From a bacterium (GTDB taxonomy: Bacteria; Planctomycetota; J058; JAJDCP01), in assembly GCA_030428695.1 (NCBI GenBank), contig JAUIEM010000438.1, forward strand, positions 1-7,659: a stretch of 7,659 bases of DNA, given 5' to 3'. Position 1 is the first letter of the stretch; each line of letters begins with the position of its first letter. The notes under the pieces were generated by a model that was given only the letters and a program-made list of their open reading frames with translations, searched no databases and was not told the DNA's origin. The position numbers and the translations under genes are program-made. Below are positions 1 through 5,524 of this stretch, piece after piece.

Positions 1-303
1 CTCCGGGGGGATGATCGACGCCTGGGCCCGGGCGAAGTGCCCGCTCGCCCGCAGGCGCGCGGCGAGGGAGTCGGCCGCGGCGATCGCGAGGGCCTGGCTG
101 CCGCCCCGGGCGGGGTCGAAGCCGACGTCGATCGCGAAGGTGTCGAGGCGGCCGAAGTGCTCGCCGACCCACAACAGGCCGGACAGCTCGGGATCATCCG
201 CCGGCAGGATGCGCGTGACGTCCTGGCTGAGGCGCGGCGGCCGCAGCCACAGCGCCGCGCCGAGCGCGGCGGCCAGGCAGAACGCGCACAGCCAGCCCTT
301 CAT
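1..303 (-). CDS. MMPL/RND-family exporter, N-terminal part only (3' end outside window)
   Basis: The first 101 codons of a longer gene are present and the reading frame is still open at the window edge. Residues 3-19 form a hydrophobic membrane segment (WLCAFCLAAALGAALWL). It is followed by a periplasmic-type stretch with SQDVTRILPADDPELSGLL and then a helix-rich region. One N-terminal helix followed by a 'D-(V/I)-x-x-x-LP-x-x-D' start of a porter loop is the usual opening of the predicted MMPL exporters (COG4258-like) in aryl polyene and related lipid clusters. These proteins are inner-membrane proteins thought to move the lipid-linked product outward. The ATG start overlaps the TGA of the upstream glycosyltransferase (ATGA). 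A GGAGG Shine-Dalgarno lies 5 bases before it, inside the glycosyltransferase gene. The assignment rests on the N-terminus plus neighbours, because the diagnostic transmembrane core is not in view. Confidence 0.75.
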   Translation of the reverse strand, partial: MKGWLCAFCLAAALGAALWLRPPRLSQDVTRILPADDPELSGLLWVGEHFGRLDTFAIDVGFDPARGGSQALAIAAADSLAARLRASGHFARAQASIIPPE

Positions 304-1397
304 CCCTGCCTCCGCCGGAAGATGAGGGCCAGGATCGAGGTGAGCAGCGCTCCGAGCATTCCACATCCCAGGCCGCCGAGGCCCGCGCCGAGCAGCCAGG
401 CGGGCAACGCCTCCAGCTCCGGGGCCGCCATCGAGCCGAGGCGCAGGGCCGCCCAGAACAGGAAGGGCAGGCTGAGCGGCCAGGCGAGCAGCAGGGCGCC
501 GTCCTCGGCCCGGTCGGCCTCGCCGCACAGGCTGCCGAGCGCGCGTGCGACCTTCCTCCGCACGCCCCACAGGGGAGCCCAGGCGAGGGCGAGGCCAAAG
601 CCGAGGGCGAGACTCCCGCGCAGGCCCTGCGCGGCCGCGTCGGCCAGGCTGGCACCGGCACGCCGCTGCATCGCGCGCAGGAGCGGCAGGGGCAGGCAGG
701 CCCGCAGAGCGAGCAGCCGCAGGTTGAGGCGGGTGACCCGCAGGAAGTCGGGCAGGGCGCGGAAGTGCGAGGTGCTGCCCGGGCCGTAGTCGGCGTGGAC
801 CGGGACCGCGACGACCGGCACCCGCTCCCAGACCAGCTGCACGAGCGCCTCGACCTCGAGCTCGTAGCGCGTGCCGCGGCTCCGCAGGCGGGCGAGCGGC
901 GCGAGGGGCCAGGCGCGGAAGCCGCTCTGGGTGTCGGCGACCCAGGTGCCGGTCTCGACCCAGGTCCAGAAGTTCGAGTTGAAGCGCAGGATGCGGCTCT
1001 TCCTGCGGCGCGCGGCGGCGCGCGGATCGTCCTCGGCGCGGTCGAGGTCGCGCGTGCCGATCACCAGCGCCTTCGGCGTGGCGGCGACCGCCTGGAGCAA
1101 CGCCGGCAGATCCTCCGGGCGGTGCTGGCCATCGGCATCGATGCTCAGGGCGTGGCTGAAGCCGAGGGCGCGGGCCCGGGCGAAGCCGCTCGCGAGGGCC
1201 GCCCCCTTGCCCTGGTTCTCTGGATGGCGGACCAGCTCGACCCCGTCCAGGCCGTCGAGCACCGCCCGGCAGGCCGGTCCGCTGCCGTCGTCGACGACGA
1301 GGATGTCCGGCAGGTGCGCGCGCACGCCCTCGACCACGGCGGCGACGGTGTCGGGGTGGTCGTACACCGGGATCAGCGCGCAGACCCGCGGCGTCAT
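300..1397 (-). CDS. Family 2 glycosyltransferase with C-terminal DUF2062-like membrane domain
   Basis: The protein is 365 residues. Residues 4-115 are a GT-A nucleotide-sugar transferase core: IPVYDHPDTV near the start, VVDDGSG at 34-40 and SIDADGQH at 85-92, where DAD is the metal/nucleotide-sugar DxD motif. NQGKGAAL at 61-68 is a motif shared with dolichyl-phosphate mannose synthase-like enzymes. ADTQSGFRAWP at 154-164 and the ELEVE region near 179 fit the acceptor side. From about residue 225 the chain becomes hydrophobic with several membrane segments (about 260-280, 301-320 and 333-360) and ends in RRRQG, resembling the DUF2062 tail fused to GT2 domains in aryl polyene-type clusters. It probably transfers a sugar or head group to a lipid carrier or product at the inner membrane; the substrate is unknown. 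The start ATG overlaps the dehydratase TGA and has a GGAG 5 bases upstream. Its own TGA overlaps the exporter start, so translation is likely coupled. Confidence 0.88.
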   Translation of the reverse strand: MTPRVCALIPVYDHPDTVAAVVEGVRAHLPDILVVDDGSGPACRAVLDGLDGVELVRHPENQGKGAALASGFARARALGFSHALSIDADGQHRPEDLPALLQAVAATPKALVIGTRDLDRAEDDPRAAARRRKSRILRFNSNFWTWVETGTWVADTQSGFRAWPLAPLARLRSRGTRYELEVEALVQLVWERVPVVAVPVHADYGPGSTSHFRALPDFLRVTRLNLRLLALRACLPLPLLRAMQRRAGASLADAAAQGLRGSLALGFGLALAWAPLWGVRRKVARALGSLCGEADRAEDGALLLAWPLSLPFLFWAALRLGSMAAPELEALPAWLLGAGLGGLGCGMLGALLTSILALIFRRRQG

Positions 1398-1753
1398 GCC
1401 GGCTCCAGCACCAGGCGCAGGCTGGCGGCCGGGTCGCCGCCGCGGGTGAGATGGGCGGAGAGCTTCAACCGGGAACCCTCCGCCCGCAGGGTTCCCTCGA
1501 GCAGGATGTCCTCGTCGGGGCCGAGCGGCGCGGTGAACTTCGCCTGCGTGACCTCGACCAGGCGGTAACGCGCGTCGCGCGCCCGCTCGAGGGCGAAGCG
1601 CGCGAGGGCGACCTCGACGACGCCGGGCACCAGCGGATGGCCCGGGAAGTGCCCCGCGAACATCGGCAGCGTCGGCGGGAAGTTGAAGCGGGCGCGGAGG
1701 GAGTCGTCCGTGAGGGAGACCTCCCGCAGCGCGGCGTCGAGGGCCGCGTGCAT
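1394..1753 (-). CDS. Small hotdog-fold 3-hydroxyacyl-ACP dehydratase (FabZ/ApeI-like)
   Basis: The protein is 119 residues, close to a single hotdog domain. Residues 32-44 read FAGHFPGHPLVPG, the FabA/FabZ active-site loop with the catalytic-type His at 35, and RFNFPPTLPMF precedes it as in FabZ-like proteins. The central helix follows (VVEVALARFALERA) and then strands around VTQAKFTAPLGP and ILLEGTL. In canonical FabZ the catalytic Glu lies 14 residues after the His. Here that position is Ala49, and the only nearby acid is Glu47, a pattern nearer to the divergent dehydratases of aryl polyene clusters. The predicted role is dehydration of beta-hydroxyacyl-ACP during polyene chain building, in the cytoplasm. 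GGAGGG lies 5 bases before the ATG. The gene overlaps both neighbours by 4 bases. Family assignment is firm; the substrate is inferred from context. Confidence 0.85.
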   Translation of the reverse strand: MHAALDAALREVSLTDDSLRARFNFPPTLPMFAGHFPGHPLVPGVVEVALARFALERARDARYRLVEVTQAKFTAPLGPDEDILLEGTLRAEGSRLKLSAHLTRGGDPAASLRLVLEPA

Positions 1754-2391
1754 CAGGACCCTCCGGACAGGCTGAGCAGCACGAGCCGGGCCTTGTAGCC
1801 GAGGCCGAAGTGCTCGGTCCAGAGCGCGGCGAGCGCGCCCTCTTCGTAGCGGAAGCGCAGGTGGCGGGTGCAGATGCCGGCGTCCTCCTCTTCGATGCCG
1901 GCGAGGCTCCCCTCCCCGTCGAACACCCAGGCGTAGGGCACACGCCCGGCGTCGTCGCGCAGCACCCAGGTGCCCTCGCGCTGGAACAGCGCCGCTCCCG
2001 GCGGCGGCTCGGCGCACAGGGCGATCGCGAGGTCGCGGAACAGGCCCTCGCGCAGCATCGTCGAGGGCAGACCGCTGGTGTCGCGCAGGACCTCGACGTC
2101 ATCTCCTGTGGACCGCAACTCGAACAGCGTCGCGCCGAAGTCGGACAGCCCGAGCACGCGCTCGACCCCTTCTCCTCCGCGGACCAGCGCCGTGAAGCTC
2201 AGGTCGCCCCCCGGGCTCTCGAGGACGCCGCGGAAGCGGGCCGTGAAGGCGGCGGGCAGGCGATCAGTGGCGCTCTCCCGCAGGGCCCGCGCCCGGTCCG
2301 GGTCGGCGACGGCGCTGCCCGGAGGACAGGCAGGGCCCGTGCGGCATCCGGCCGCCGCGCAGAGCAGGATCAGGCACAGGACGCGGGTCAC
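1753..2391 (-). CDS. DUF3261-like outer-membrane-type lipoprotein
   Basis: The protein is 212 residues and is first in the left operon. The start is GTG at 2391, chosen because GGAGGA sits 4 bases upstream and because the protein then opens with a compact lipoprotein signal: VTR, then a hydrophobic core LCLILLCAAA, then the lipobox AAGC with the lipidated Cys at 16. The mature part is a beta-rich domain. RVLGLSDFGATLFELR at 78-93 and DLAIALCAEPPP further on resemble the DUF3261 lipoproteins commonly encoded in aryl polyene clusters beside an MMPL exporter and LolA-like proteins. That family has no firmly established biochemistry; a role in delivering or anchoring the polyene lipid at the outer membrane is inferred. 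Two further cysteines are seen (126 and 174) besides Cys22. The frame stays open far upstream, but that extension has no coding character. The stop overlaps the dehydratase ATG. Confidence 0.78.
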   Translation of the reverse strand: MTRVLCLILLCAAAGCRTGPACPPGSAVADPDRARALRESATDRLPAAFTARFRGVLESPGGDLSFTALVRGGEGVERVLGLSDFGATLFELRSTGDDVEVLRDTSGLPSTMLREGLFRDLAIALCAEPPPGAALFQREGTWVLRDDAGRVPYAWVFDGEGSLAGIEEEDAGICTRHLRFRYEEGALAALWTEHFGLGYKARLVLLSLSGGS

Positions 2392-2395
2392 GGCT

Positions 2396-2401
2396 TCCTC
2401 C
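2396..2401 (-). promoter_or_regulatory. Shine-Dalgarno GGAGGA fixing the GTG start of the DUF3261-like lipoprotein
   Basis: On the minus strand GGAGGA is followed by AGCC and then GTG at 2391. The strong match and normal spacing, together with the lipoprotein signal that begins at this GTG, decide the start over the much longer upstream open frame. Confidence 0.7.
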
Positions 2402-2419
2402 GGGGGGAGCGGACCGGCG

Positions 2420-2447
2420 ATTCTACGCTCTGGAGGAGGGATGTCTA
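2420..2447 (-). promoter_or_regulatory. Probable sigma-70-type promoter of the aryl-polyene-like operon
   Basis: On the minus strand there is TAGACA (2447-2442; 5 of 6 to TTGACA), a 16-base spacer, and TAGAAT (2425-2420; 5 of 6 to TATAAT). A start site about 7 bases past the -10 box would give a leader of roughly 20 bases that holds the GGAGGA site before the GTG. Such an AT-containing hexamer pair is unusual in this very GC-rich sequence. It was identified by eye only. Confidence 0.55.
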
Positions 2448-2462
2448 CCTTGGGGTGAGCGC

Positions 2463-2531
2463 TCAGGGCGCGGTGAAGCCTTGGTCCCGCAGCAGCTTCT
2501 TGTCGAACGTCTTGTTTATAGCCCGCGGCGA
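2463..2531 (-). pseudogene. Possible C-terminal remnant of an AMP-forming acyl-CoA/acyl-ACP synthetase
   Basis: The minus-strand reading ends at a TGA (2465-2463) and its last 22 codons give SPRAINKTFDKKLLRDQGFT followed by AP. This lines up without gaps on the C-terminal A10 motif of ANL-superfamily synthetases (P-R, five residues, then F-D-K-K-x-L-R, as in PRTSVGKFDKKALR). GC-rich third positions fit genuine coding. Upstream of codon 22 the frame runs into the REP-like palindromes and loses all protein character, so only the extreme 3' end of a gene would survive. In this motif the usual catalytic Lys position is Thr, with Lys one place earlier. Aryl polyene clusters normally carry an acyl-activating ligase, which makes the remnant plausible in context. 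The match is short and judged by eye, so chance cannot be excluded. Confidence 0.35.
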
Positions 2532-2570
2532 GGGCTCCTGATCGTTGCTCCGCACTTTCCCCCCTGGACG

Positions 2571-2631
2571 GGCGGGGGTAAACCCCGCCCCTACCTGAGA
2601 TTGCAATGTAGTGGCGGGGTTTACCCCCGCC
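2571..2631. repeat. Pair of inverted REP-like palindromes
   Basis: The 19-base unit ggcgggggtaaaccccgcc (2571-2589) recurs as its exact reverse complement at 2613-2631. The match extends inward through ctac/gtag (2591-2594 and 2608-2611) after one mismatch, leaving a 13-base loop at 2595-2607. Each unit is itself a hairpin: GGCGGGG, a 5-base gtaaa loop, CCCCGCC. Looser similarity continues outside the arms (cactttcc...acg against its partner ccgt...gagtg). This is the layout of a BIME-like REP pair, a dispersed extragenic family usually moved by a REP-associated transposase encoded elsewhere. It sits in a gap between genes, as such elements do. It might also fold as one long hairpin and attenuate transcription. 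Confidence 0.75.
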
Positions 2632-2927
2632 TTCCGTCGGGGAGTGAAACACATGCCCTACAGAGGTTGCGTCTGTCGCCCGTCCCCCGCGTCCGAAGGC
2701 ATGCCTGATGAGCCAACGGACCGCCGGTGAGCCGCACAGAGCCCGATCCGCGGCATCCCCGTCTGCAGCGGAACCCGTCGCACCCCGCGGTCGCGACTGG
2801 AACGGAGGGTGTGCGTACGCCACGATGGAATTGCACAGATGTCTCAACGGGGAAGAATGGGAACGCTCGCGAGGTCGAAGAACGGCGCGCCGAGGTTGCT
2901 CCTCCTGCTCGGCATGGGGATGCAACG
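2632..2927. other. About 300 bases without a convincing gene
   Basis: Several frames are open here, including an in-frame extension of the downstream plus-strand gene from a GTG at 2727. None shows the strong GC third-position bias of the neighbours, none gives a recognisable protein, and no Shine-Dalgarno precedes the candidate starts. Base composition looks slightly less GC-rich (for example tggaattgcacagatgtctc near 2825). I see no clear promoter, RNA gene or repeat beyond the outer flank of the REP pair. It may be leader or decayed sequence. Confidence 0.4.
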
Positions 2928-3548
2928 TTGGCGGGCTGTGTGCTGCCGAAGCCCGTCGGTCCCCACCTCGGGCAGGCCGAGGCCATCAATCTGTACGGTA
3001 GCGCTCCCTATCAGAGCTTCGAGACGGAGTACGAACGCCCCTCGCCGTTCGTACGCGTCACGATCAAGTGGATGCGCGGCGCGCAGGGCACGCTGATCGC
3101 GGTCGTGCCGCGGGGTAGCGGACTCCCTTTCACCTGCGCGCTGGTGTGCCTTCTCGACGCAGACGACCTGCTCACCGACGCCTGGCTGTACCGCTGCCCA
3201 CCGTCCTGGTTCCAGCAGCTCGAACCTTACGGCTCTCGTGCGAGCGCCGTCCTCGCGGAGGCCGAGGCAGGCTTCCCTGGTGGCCAGGCCTTTCCCCTGG
3301 TCGGCGAGGTCGACGCCGAGCGCCACGGCAACGAGATCTTCGCCCTCGAGCTACGCCTCCGCTCGCGGGACCGCCTGCCTCCCTTCGACGCGTTCTTCGC
3401 GCACCGCTCCGCTGAGCTCGATCGCTGGGAGCCGTTGCTATTGGCCGAGGATCGGGCGGAGCGTAGCGCCCTCACTCAACCGGGGACGCGCGGTGTCCCC
3501 TTCCGCATCGAGGCCCGGTATCGACAACGCTGGGCGATCTTCAAGTAG
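2928..3548 (+). CDS. Hypothetical protein of unknown function
   Basis: I do not recognise this gene. From the TTG at 2928 it gives 206 residues ending at TAG 3546-3548. The frame is open back to a GTG at 2727, but codon bias and protein-like composition only become convincing from about 2940-2950. TTG 2928 has GGGGA 7 bases upstream; GTG 2940 is an equally possible start. The predicted product is soluble, with no signal peptide or membrane helix. Features that can be seen are an aromatic N-terminal patch (NLYGSAPYQSFETEYERPSP), a beta-type stretch VRVTIKWMRGAQGTLIAVV, an acidic DADDLL, and a C-terminal half rich in charged helix (ALELRLRSRDRLPPFDAFFA, then AELDRWEPLLLAEDRAER). Third positions are still mostly G/C but carry more A/T than the flanking genes (cta, ttg, cct, tat, caa), which suggests different ancestry or relaxed constraint. 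It is the only plus-strand gene between the two minus-strand operons. It could be a lineage-specific or acquired gene, or a partly decayed one. Confidence 0.5.
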   Translation: MAGCVLPKPVGPHLGQAEAINLYGSAPYQSFETEYERPSPFVRVTIKWMRGAQGTLIAVVPRGSGLPFTCALVCLLDADDLLTDAWLYRCPPSWFQQLEPYGSRASAVLAEAEAGFPGGQAFPLVGEVDAERHGNEIFALELRLRSRDRLPPFDAFFAHRSAELDRWEPLLLAEDRAERSALTQPGTRGVPFRIEARYRQRWAIFK

Positions 3549-3588
3549 GGCATGGCCGATCCGCGTCCAACACACGCACCGGCTGCGC

Positions 3589-3606
3589 CGCTGCGTGCAC
3601 GCGGCG
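3589..3606. repeat. GC-rich palindrome between convergent genes
   Basis: GCGTGCACGC (3593-3602) is a perfect 10-base palindrome. With one G-T wobble it extends to cgctgcgtgcacgcggcg. It lies 40 bases past the stop of the plus-strand hypothetical gene. Such a dyad may form a hairpin or bind a dimeric protein; there is no U-tract, so it is not a classical terminator. Confidence 0.3.
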
Positions 3607-3626
3607 CGGGCCTTTGGCTTCGGCGC

Positions 3627-3644
3627 CGCGGCGCAAGCGCCGCG
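3627..3644. terminator. Possible bidirectional hairpin between convergent genes
   Basis: CGCGGCGC and GCGCCGCG flank a 2-base aa (in practice a 7-bp stem with a CAAG loop). It sits 6 bases beyond the stop of the minus-strand cysteine-cluster gene and 78 bases beyond the stop of the plus-strand gene. Position and stem strength suit transcript ends for both, but neither side carries a run of T, so an intrinsic terminator is only a possibility. Confidence 0.3.
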
Positions 3645-3649
3645 CCCCC

Positions 3650-4627
3650 TCACCCAAGCAACGCCGCGGGCGCCCAGCTCTCCAGCCCCTGCAGCCAGTC
3701 CCGGGCCAGCGGGGCGTGCACGAACCACTTCTCGACGCTGAACAGCGCCTCCGGCCAGCCCTGCTCGAGGGCGAAGACCCGCGCCAGGCCGAGGTACAGA
3801 GCGACCAGCCCCAGGGCGCTTCCCCAGCCGTGCTCGACGGCGGCGTCGGAGATGAACAGCCGCAGCCAGGCCCAGGCCCGCAGGCGCTGCTCCTCCGCAG
3901 GGGTGAGCTCCCCGAGCTCGCCGACGCGGCCGGCCAGGCTGCCGCACAGGGCGCTGTCCGCCTGCGCAAGGCCGGGGCCGCCGGCGCGCATCAGCAGCGC
4001 GTCGCGCAGGAAGCCCCGGCCGTGCTGCAGGCGTGGACGGCGCGCGCCGAAGCTGCTCCGGGCGCGGCGCAGGCCGTCGCGCAGCCGCTCCTCTCCGCGC
4101 AGCGCCGCGAGGACCCCGGCGCGCACGTCGCGCCAGCGCCGCCAGGGCGCGCGCTCGCGCGTCGAGACCCAGGGCCGCTCGAGGTCGGAGAAGTCCGAGC
4201 TGATGGCGACCTGCTGGGGGCGGGCCTCGAGCTGCCGCTCCTCGAGGGCCTGGTCGAGGCGGCGCAGGGTGTCGGTGCAGGCGAGCGAGACGGTCCAGTA
4301 CTCGACGCCGGGCGTGCTGACGCACATCCAGGGGAAGGCCTGGCAGACCCGGGGTTTGCCGTCGGCGCCCAGGCTGGCGTGCAGGAAGCAGCGCTCGTCC
4401 TCGCCGAGGAAGCCGCAGCGCCCGTCCCGCTTGCGCAGCCGGAAGTCGTCACCGTCGGGCTCGAAACCCGCGCCCGCGGGTGTCGCCAGACCGGCCGCGC
4501 GCAGCCGGCGGACGATCGCGTCGCGCTCGGCCCGCGGCACGGGCACGTCCCAGCCGCGGCAGCTGCGGCCGCACAGCACGCAGCCGGTGCCGAGGGCCAG
4601 GGCGGGGGCGAGCAGGCGGGGAGCCAC
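3650..4627 (-). CDS. YkgJ/FliB-like cysteine-cluster protein
   Basis: The protein is 325 residues and is the last gene of the right operon. The N-terminal third carries the cysteine cluster: CVLCGRSC (Cys16, 19 and 23), RCGFLGEDERCFLH (Cys71 and 80) and KPRVCQAFPWMC (Cys95 and 102), with Cys117 further on. The order C-x2-C-x3-C, then C-x-(F/L)-x-x-x-x-x-x-C, then KPxxCxxFP matches the YkgJ family (UPF0153), also found as the core of FliB flagellin lysine N-methylases. The cysteines are generally taken to bind a metal or Fe-S cluster. The remaining 200 residues are mostly helical, Arg/Leu/Ala-rich, and not recognised. No flagellar gene is nearby, so a FliB role is not supported by context. The GTG start has no good Shine-Dalgarno. 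It lies 6 bases after the TGA of the upstream lipoprotein gene and in the same frame, which suggests translational re-initiation. Confidence 0.75.
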   Translation of the reverse strand: MAPRLLAPALALGTGCVLCGRSCRGWDVPVPRAERDAIVRRLRAAGLATPAGAGFEPDGDDFRLRKRDGRCGFLGEDERCFLHASLGADGKPRVCQAFPWMCVSTPGVEYWTVSLACTDTLRRLDQALEERQLEARPQQVAISSDFSDLERPWVSTRERAPWRRWRDVRAGVLAALRGEERLRDGLRRARSSFGARRPRLQHGRGFLRDALLMRAGGPGLAQADSALCGSLAGRVGELGELTPAEEQRLRAWAWLRLFISDAAVEHGWGSALGLVALYLGLARVFALEQGWPEALFSVEKWFVHAPLARDWLQGLESWAPAALLG

Positions 4628-4633
4628 GGGTGC

Positions 4634-5503
4634 TCAGTCTTCCAGCCCGTCGAGGGCGCTGAGCAGGTCCTGCACCGAGGGCCGGTCGGCGAGGTTCTCG
4701 CCGACGTAGGCGTAGCGCACCACGCCGTCCTTGTCGAGGATGAACGAGCTCGGTTTGGCGAGCTCGCCCTCGAGCCGCATCGCGCGGACGAAGGTCAGGT
4801 CGACGTCGAGCAGCACCGGGAAGGGCAGCTGGAAGTCGGCGCCGAGGTCGGTGACCGCCTCGAGGAACTGGGGCACCGAGCGGGCCTCGCCGGGGTAGAC
4901 CAGCAACACCTGGGCGTCGCGCGAAGCGAACTCGGCCACCGACTTCGACAGCGCCCGGGTCTGCACCGAGCAGTTCAGGCAGATCTGGCCGGCGAAGCCG
5001 CGCAGCAGCACCAGCACCACGCGCTTGTCGTCGCGGTAGGTGGTCAGGTCGAGGACGCTGCCGTCCGAGGCGAGGAAGCGGTTGAGCGGCAGCCGCCGGC
5101 CGAGCTCGCCCTCGCTGTTCGACTCCGTCGGCTCGTCGGTGGAGGCGAGCATGCGCTCCTCGATGATGCCGGCGAGCTTGCGCTCCCCTTCGTTCCAGTC
5201 CGGGGGCGGCGCGGGGGCCGGCTCGACGGGCAGGTGCAGGCGGGGCGGCAGGATCGGCTCGGCGGGTGGCGGCGCGTCGGTGCGCCGCGAGAGGTCTTCG
5301 ACCTGCCAGTGGAGCTCCTCGAGCAGGGTGGCGGTCGCCTGCAGACGGCCGTCGAGCAGCGCGAGCTCGTCGGCCTGCGCGGCGATCGTGCGCTTCAGCT
5401 TGTTCTGCTCGGCCTTGCTGGCCATGTCCTCCGGCTGCGAGACGCAGCCGGTGGCGCCGAGCATCAGCGCGACGACCAGCGCCAGGATCCCTCGTGCGGT
5501 CAT
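4634..5503 (-). CDS. Lipoprotein with coiled coil and redoxin (AhpC/TSA-like) domain
   Basis: The protein is 289 residues. Residues 1-20 are a lipoprotein signal (MTARG, hydrophobic ILALVVALMLGA, lipobox ATGC with Cys20). Residues 27-75 are a charged heptad-like region predicted as a coiled coil (for example QADELALLDGRLQATATLLE). Residues 77-101 are a Pro-rich linker. From about 134 to the end is a thioredoxin-fold domain of the redoxin/AhpC-TSA type: LPLNRFLASDGSVLDL, then VVLVLLRGFAGQICLNCSVQ with Cys175 and Cys178 as a CxxC pair, LVYPGEARSVPQFLEA, LLDVDLTFVRAMRLEG, and a SSFILDKDGVVRYAYVG strand pair typical of the fold's end. It would act outside the cytoplasm, tethered to a membrane, as a thiol-disulfide or peroxide-handling protein; the substrate is unknown. 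AAGGGAGAG precedes the ATG at normal spacing. It is 21 bases after the MoaD-like gene and 6 before the cysteine-cluster gene. Confidence 0.82.
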   Translation of the reverse strand: MTARGILALVVALMLGATGCVSQPEDMASKAEQNKLKRTIAAQADELALLDGRLQATATLLEELHWQVEDLSRRTDAPPPAEPILPPRLHLPVEPAPAPPPDWNEGERKLAGIIEERMLASTDEPTESNSEGELGRRLPLNRFLASDGSVLDLTTYRDDKRVVLVLLRGFAGQICLNCSVQTRALSKSVAEFASRDAQVLLVYPGEARSVPQFLEAVTDLGADFQLPFPVLLDVDLTFVRAMRLEGELAKPSSFILDKDGVVRYAYVGENLADRPSVQDLLSALDGLED

Positions 5504-5524
5504 GGTTCTCTCCCTTCTACCCGG

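Noticed and set aside
300..2102. Extending the glycosyltransferase frame to 600 residues
   Set aside because: The extra N-terminal part is out of frame with the dehydratase and lipoprotein genes it covers and has shadow-frame composition. ATG 1397 overlaps the dehydratase stop and begins directly at the GT2 fold.
2463..2654. A complete 63-residue minus-strand gene through the REP pair
   Set aside because: Its first two thirds are the translated palindromes (GVNPA..., GFTPARPGG), a common artefact of such repeats. Only the last 22 codons have coding character, and they are treated as a remnant.
1753..2925. Extending the DUF3261-like lipoprotein upstream to make a 390-residue protein
   Set aside because: The extension runs through the promoter, the synthetase-like scrap and the REP pair in a frame with no coding bias. 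The GTG at 2391 has a strong Shine-Dalgarno and starts a lipoprotein signal.
2727..2927. In-frame N-terminal extension of the plus-strand hypothetical gene from GTG 2727
   Set aside because: Third-position bias is weak, there is no Shine-Dalgarno and the composition is not protein-like. It cannot be fully excluded, since the frame is open.
3589..3644. CRISPR-like or direct-repeat array from the clustered GC palindromes
   Set aside because: The two dyads differ in sequence and there are no regularly spaced repeats or unique spacers.
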